DNA from: Galactobacter sp.
Lineage (GTDB): Bacteria; Actinomycetota; Actinomycetes; Actinomycetales; Micrococcaceae
Assembly (NCBI RefSeq): GCF_022712295.1
Contig: NZ_JALAGT010000171.1
Span: forward strand, 1-45,414
Direction of reading: 5' to 3'
Length of the DNA: 45,414 nt
The notes below the pieces were generated by a model. That model was not told the origin of the DNA. It ran no database searches and saw only the letters and a list, made by a program, of their open reading frames with translations. Below, one piece after another: positions 42,049-45,414 of the stretch. The position numbers and the translations under genes are program-made. Numbering within the stretch: the first letter of the stretch is position 1; the number at the start of each line of letters is the position of its first letter.

Positions 42049-43770
42049 ATGAGCACCTATGAGTACGCAAGCAACGAGGGGCGCAGCGTCGCACCCGTTG
42101 TGGTGCCCCGCTCCAAGGGCAAGATCGTTGTCGACTGGCTGACCACCACCGACCACAAGAAGATCGGGTACATGTACCTGATCACCTCCTTCATCTTCTT
42201 CTGCATCGCCGGCGTGATGGCTCTGCTCATCCGCGCGGAGCTGTGGGAACCCGGGATGCAGATCCTGCAGACCAAGGAGCAGTACAACCAGCTGTTCACC
42301 ATGCACGGCACCATCATGTTGCTGATGTTCGCCACGCCGCTCTTCGCCGGCTTCGCGAACGTCCTCATGCCCGTGCAGATCGGTGCACCTGACGTCGCGT
42401 TCCCGCGACTGAATGCACTGGCCTTCTGGTTCTTCCTCTTCGGCTCCATCATCGCGATGTCCGGATACATCACCCCGCAGGGTGCAGCCTCCTTCGGTTG
42501 GTTCGCCTACGCGCCGCTGTCCTCCACGACGTTCAGCCCCGGTATCGGTGGCGACCTGTGGGTGTTCGGTCTCGGCCTGTCAGGTTTCGGAACGATCTTC
42601 GGTGCCGTCAACTTCATCACCACGATCATCTGCCTGCGTGCACCGGGTCTGACCATGTGGCGCATGTCGATCTTCACCTGGAACACCCTGATCACCTCGA
42701 TCCTGATCCTGATGGCGTTCCCGCCCCTGGCCGCAGCGCTCTTCGCGCTCGGAGCGGACAGACGCTTCGGTGCCAACGTCTTCGATGCCGAGAACGGCGG
42801 ACCGATCCTCTGGCAGCACCTGTTCTGGTTCTTCGGCCACCCCGAGGTCTACATTCTGGCGCTTCCGTTCTTCGGCGTGGTGTCCGAGATCTTCCCGGTC
42901 TTCAGCCGAAAACCGATCTTCGGGTACAAGGGCCTGGTCTACGCGACCATTTCCATTGCCGCGTTGTCCGTGGCCGTGTGGGCACACCACATGTACGTGA
43001 CCGGTTCCGTCATGCTTCCGTTCTTCGGCTTCATGACCATGCTGATCGCGGTCCCGACCGGTGTGAAGTTCTTCAACTGGATCGGCACCATGTGGCGAGG
43101 GTCGCTGACCTTCGAGACGCCGATGTTGTGGTCGCTCGGCTTCCTGACGACCTTCCTCTTCGGCGGTCTGACCGGCATCACGCTCTCCTCCGCTCCGCTG
43201 GACTTCCACGTCTCTGACACCTACTTCGTCGTGGCGCACTTCCATTACGTCATCTTCGGAACCGTGGTCTTCGCGATGTTCGCCGGGTTCTTCTTCTGGT
43301 GGCCCAAGTGGACGGGCAAGATGCTCAACGAGCGTCTCGGCAAGATCCAGTTCTGGCTGCTGTTCATCGGCTTCCACATGACCTTCCTCGTTCAGCACTG
43401 GTTGGGCGTCATGGGCATGCCGCGTCGTTACGCCGACTACCTGCCCTCGGATGGTTTCGAGTTCATGAACCAGGTCTCCACCATCGGCGCCATGCTTCTG
43501 GGTGTCTCCATGATCCCGTTCTTCCTGAACGTCTTCATCACGGCCCGCAACGGCCGCAAGGTGCAGGTGGACGATCCTTGGGGCTTCGGAGCGTCGCTCG
43601 AGTGGGCCACCCCGTGCCCGCTGCCTCGTCACAACTTCCACTCGCTGCCGCGTATCCGTTCGGAGCGCCCGGCGTTGGATCTCCACCACCCGGAGCTGTC
43701 CTCGGCACGGACCACCCCCGCGGGGCTGGCCGGTCGCGTGTTCGGTCCCGCAGACCAGAGCGATAGGTGA
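42049..43770 (+). CDS. ctaD: Cytochrome c oxidase subunit I
   Basis: Subunit I is the 12-helix catalytic core with heme a and the heme a3-CuB centre. The 573-residue protein has the heme a ligand region MHGTIMLL, the CuB His with cross-linking Tyr in HPEVYILALP, the paired CuB His WAHHMY, the heme ligands VAHFHYV, and an extended polar C-terminus. Start ATG 42049 is 6 bp after ctaC, with GGAGAG upstream. Confidence 0.97.
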   Translation: MSTYEYASNEGRSVAPVVVPRSKGKIVVDWLTTTDHKKIGYMYLITSFIFFCIAGVMALLIRAELWEPGMQILQTKEQYNQLFTMHGTIMLLMFATPLFAGFANVLMPVQIGAPDVAFPRLNALAFWFFLFGSIIAMSGYITPQGAASFGWFAYAPLSSTTFSPGIGGDLWVFGLGLSGFGTIFGAVNFITTIICLRAPGLTMWRMSIFTWNTLITSILILMAFPPLAAALFALGADRRFGANVFDAENGGPILWQHLFWFFGHPEVYILALPFFGVVSEIFPVFSRKPIFGYKGLVYATISIAALSVAVWAHHMYVTGSVMLPFFGFMTMLIAVPTGVKFFNWIGTMWRGSLTFETPMLWSLGFLTTFLFGGLTGITLSSAPLDFHVSDTYFVVAHFHYVIFGTVVFAMFAGFFFWWPKWTGKMLNERLGKIQFWLLFIGFHMTFLVQHWLGVMGMPRRYADYLPSDGFEFMNQVSTIGAMLLGVSMIPFFLNVFITARNGRKVQVDDPWGFGASLEWATPCPLPRHNFHSLPRIRSERPALDLHHPELSSARTTPAGLAGRVFGPADQSDR

Positions 43771-43777
43771 TAAGTCC

Positions 43778-44176
43778 ATGCGCGTTGAATCCAAGATCTT
43801 CCTGAGCGGTGTCGTCTTCATCCCGTTGGGCATCGTCTACGGCTTCCTCACGGAATGGACCGAATGGGTCGGCTTCCTGGCCATGCCGCTGTTGGGCATC
43901 ATGACGATGTTCATCGGTATCTACCTGAACAAGCACTCCAAGGTGATCGGGGATCGCCCCGAGGACCGCGAGAACGGTGAGATCGCGGAGAAGGCCGGCG
44001 CGGTCGGTACCTTCGCTCCGTGGTCCTGGTGGCCGCTGGCCCTCGGCCTCGGCGCAGCCACCTGCTTCGCCGGCATGGCCATCGGCTGGTGGGTTGTCTT
44101 CATCGGTGCAGGCTTCGCACTCGTCGCCATCATCGGCTGGGTGTTCGAACACTCTCGCGGCGAGTGGGCCCACTGA
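43778..44176 (+). CDS. ctaF: Cytochrome c oxidase subunit 4 (actinobacterial type)
   Basis: The small 132-residue subunit of the actinobacterial aa3 oxidase has four hydrophobic segments, starting MRVESKIFLSGVVF, with a charged loop in the middle (about 52-75). It stabilises the actinobacterial oxidase in its supercomplex with cytochrome bc1. ATG 43778 has AGGTGATAAG, which overlaps the ctaD stop, so translation is coupled. Confidence 0.93.
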   Translation: MRVESKIFLSGVVFIPLGIVYGFLTEWTEWVGFLAMPLLGIMTMFIGIYLNKHSKVIGDRPEDRENGEIAEKAGAVGTFAPWSWWPLALGLGAATCFAGMAIGWWVVFIGAGFALVAIIGWVFEHSRGEWAH

Positions 44177-44194
44177 GTCCACCTGCTGCAACAG

Positions 44195-44242
44195 ACGCCT
44201 GGGGCGCCCGATCCTGAACAAAGGATCGGGCGCCCCAGGCGT
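44195..44242. terminator. Strong terminator after ctaF
   Basis: A perfect 21-bp stem with a 6-nt GAACAA loop is followed by TTTCTGT. It is the longest perfect stem in the window. Confidence 0.92.
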
Positions 44243-44326
44243 TTTCTGTACCGACAGAAGCGAAGACTCCGGGGGTACAGGAGAGACGGCCTCCGGCTCG
44301 GGCGTGCCATGGCTTCTTGCCCAAGT

Positions 44327-44377
44327 GATTCGGTGCTTGGGGCGATTCGGTAGCAGGGACGATTCGGTGGCAGGGGA
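44327..44377 (+). repeat. Three tandem 17-bp repeats upstream of the GntR gene
   Basis: GATTCGGT begins at 44327, 44344 and 44361, exactly 17 bp apart. The remaining nine bases of each unit are also related (ending GGGGC, GGGAC and GGGGA). A 17-bp period is off one helical turn but keeps the sites in regular order, as in iterated protein-binding arrays. Confidence 0.6.
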
Positions 44378-44398
44378 CTTCTGACGCGGTGACAGAAG
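44378..44398. promoter_or_regulatory. Inverted repeat after the tandem repeats
   Basis: CTTCTG and CAGAAG are perfect 6-bp arms with a 9-bp spacer. It abuts the third repeat and lies 140 bp before the preferred GntR start. It is a possible autoregulatory site. Confidence 0.4.
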
Positions 44399-44538
44399 CC
44401 GGCTGCGTGCGCCACGCGACAGTGCACAGCCCAGCGCCCGATGGGATCATGGGAACCATGAGTCTGCCAACCCGCATTCACGCCTCACAGTCAGAGGAGC
44501 TGCTTCAGGCGATAGAAGCCGCATGGAAGGCTCAACCT

Positions 44539-45288
44539 ATGGGGGAGCGGCCAGCCGAACGCGGACAGCGTTCCAGGGGCTCAGAGCCGCGCTGGAAGGC
44601 CCTGAGCGGGACGATTGGCGAAGTACTGAGTGATCAAGCCCGGCCCGGCGACAGTTTTCCTGGCGAACGCCTGGCCGCTGAGCATCTTCAGGTCTCGAGG
44701 ACCACCCTGCGAGCGGCCCTGGACGCTCTGGTGACAGAGGGCAAGCTCGAACGCATTCCCGGTTCCGGTACCTTCGTCCCGAGACGCCCGCGTGCTCCTC
44801 GTGTCGGCCTGACCTCGTTCTCCGAGGACATGCGGCTGAGGGGGATGACTCCCTCAACCCGCGTATTGCGCTTCGAGTCCTCTGCAGCGACCGGGTGGTT
44901 GGCACGCGAGATGAATCTGGAGAAGGGAGCGCAGCTGGTCTACCTCCAGCGGTTACTGCTCGCCGATGGACAACCCATCGCCGTGGACGAGAACTATCTG
45001 CCCGGAGCACGATTGCCCGGCCTGTCCGGACTACGCGCGCCCAGTTCCCTCTACCAACTCCTCAAGGAGAACTACGGCATCGTCCCCGAGTACGGCGAGG
45101 ACCAGGTGGAAGCGATTGCCGCGTCTCCCGTCCAGGCTCGTCTGCTCAACATCAGGTCAGGGGATCCGCTGCTTCAGGTGGTGCGTCACGCATACGCGGG
45201 GGAGGACCTGATCAACTACTCCGCGGTCTTCTACAGGGCCGACCGGTATCGCCTGAACGTGCCCCTGAGCAGGTCGCTGCGATCATGA
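44539..45288 (+). CDS. GntR/HutC-family transcriptional regulator
   Basis: The 249-residue regulator has an N-terminal winged helix (about residues 20-80: GERLAAEHLQVSRTTLRAALDAL, then IPGSGTFV) and a C-terminal UTRA ligand domain. The UTRA part has GMTPSTRVLRF, LVYLQRLLLADGQPIAVDENYLP, and INYSAVFYRADRYRL. This is the HutC subgroup, which senses sugar phosphates, amino sugars or histidine intermediates. I prefer ATG 44539, with GGAAGG 8 nt upstream; codon use before it is less biased, though the frame is open to 44389 and starts at 44449 and 44458 are possible. No target gene is visible, since the window ends soon after. Confidence 0.87.
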   Translation: MGERPAERGQRSRGSEPRWKALSGTIGEVLSDQARPGDSFPGERLAAEHLQVSRTTLRAALDALVTEGKLERIPGSGTFVPRRPRAPRVGLTSFSEDMRLRGMTPSTRVLRFESSAATGWLAREMNLEKGAQLVYLQRLLLADGQPIAVDENYLPGARLPGLSGLRAPSSLYQLLKENYGIVPEYGEDQVEAIAASPVQARLLNIRSGDPLLQVVRHAYAGEDLINYSAVFYRADRYRLNVPLSRSLRS

Positions 45289-45414
45289 AGGGTAGATCGC
45301 TGAATGGCTCGGCGGCCATCTGAACGGCTCTGGGGGGTAGAGACAGAAATGTGTGTAGGGGAGGGGGTCTGTGTCCCGGTAGGGAGTATGGCCAGAAGGG
45401 GCCCTCCCCGTCCA
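45289..45414. other. Gene-free tail of the window
   Basis: No coding frame is supported here. GGGGAGGG (45358-45365) and CCCTCCCC (45402-45409) form an inverted repeat with a 36-bp loop. It might belong to the control region of a gene beyond the edge. Confidence 0.3.

Overview
This is a high-G+C, densely packed chromosomal segment of an actinomycete. Several traits point to the order Micrococcales and probably the family Micrococcaceae (Arthrobacter, Kocuria or Rothia relatives): the block lepA-hemW-...-hrcA-dnaJ-rsmE-phoH-ybeY-CorC-era-leuA-recO-uppS, a PriA end rich in zinc-binding cysteines, the actinobacterial families DUF3097 and DUF3043, and an actinobacterial-type cytochrome oxidase subunit 4. 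I cannot name the genus. No tRNA, rRNA, CRISPR array, insertion sequence or prophage was seen. Most of the window is conserved core genome.

Layout. 1-3.0 kb: the 3' end of priA, then on the minus strand an alpha/beta hydrolase and a SorC-family regulator. 3.1-7.3 kb: glpD-glpF-glpK for glycerol uptake and oxidation, divergent from the SorC gene, with matching palindromes at both start regions. 7.4-11.5 kb: leuS with a structured leader, degV and a VOC-fold protein. 11.6-16.0 kb: comEA-comEC (DNA uptake) and holA. 16.2-17.3 kb (minus): rpsT and a PemK-like protein. 17.4-20.5 kb: lepA-hemW. 20.5-25.1 kb: a transport and sensing locus made of a TAXI-type solute-binding lipoprotein, histidine kinase and response regulator (one overlapping minus-strand operon), divergent from an MHS-type major facilitator transporter. 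25.1-26.5 kb (minus): DUF4870 and DUF3097. 26.6-33.6 kb: hrcA with a CIRCE operator, dnaJ, rsmE, phoH, ybeY, a CNNM/CBS protein and era. 33.6-38.3 kb: leuA behind a leucine-codon leader peptide and a pseudoknot-capable leader, then recO, uppS and pyrD. 38.4-41.0 kb: DUF3043 (minus), an M20 dipeptidase and an A-type Fe-S carrier (erpA). 41.1-44.2 kb: ctaC-ctaD-ctaF (aa3-type cytochrome c oxidase). 44.3-45.4 kb: three tandem 17-bp repeats, a GntR/HutC regulator and a gene-free tail.

How genes work together. GlpF, GlpK and GlpD bring glycerol in, phosphorylate it and oxidise glycerol 3-phosphate. The SorC protein is their likely local regulator. The TAXI protein has no TRAP membrane subunits beside it, so it is more likely a ligand-capture partner of the adjacent sensor kinase, with the MHS transporter as the regulated output. 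Convergent gene pairs are separated by strong stem-loops that can terminate in both directions.

Most notable observations. (1) recO has no ATG, GTG or TTG start for its conserved N-terminus, but an ACG codon sits at ideal distance from a strong ribosome-binding site. (2) The leuA leader combines a leaderless leucine-rich peptide with an RNA that can form an H-type pseudoknot. (3) A -10-like TAnnnT hexamer lies 7-8 nt before the start codon of several genes, suggesting widespread leaderless mRNAs. (4) The SorC/glp operators, the TAXI/two-component/MHS module and the iterated repeats before the GntR gene look like regulatory circuits worth testing.
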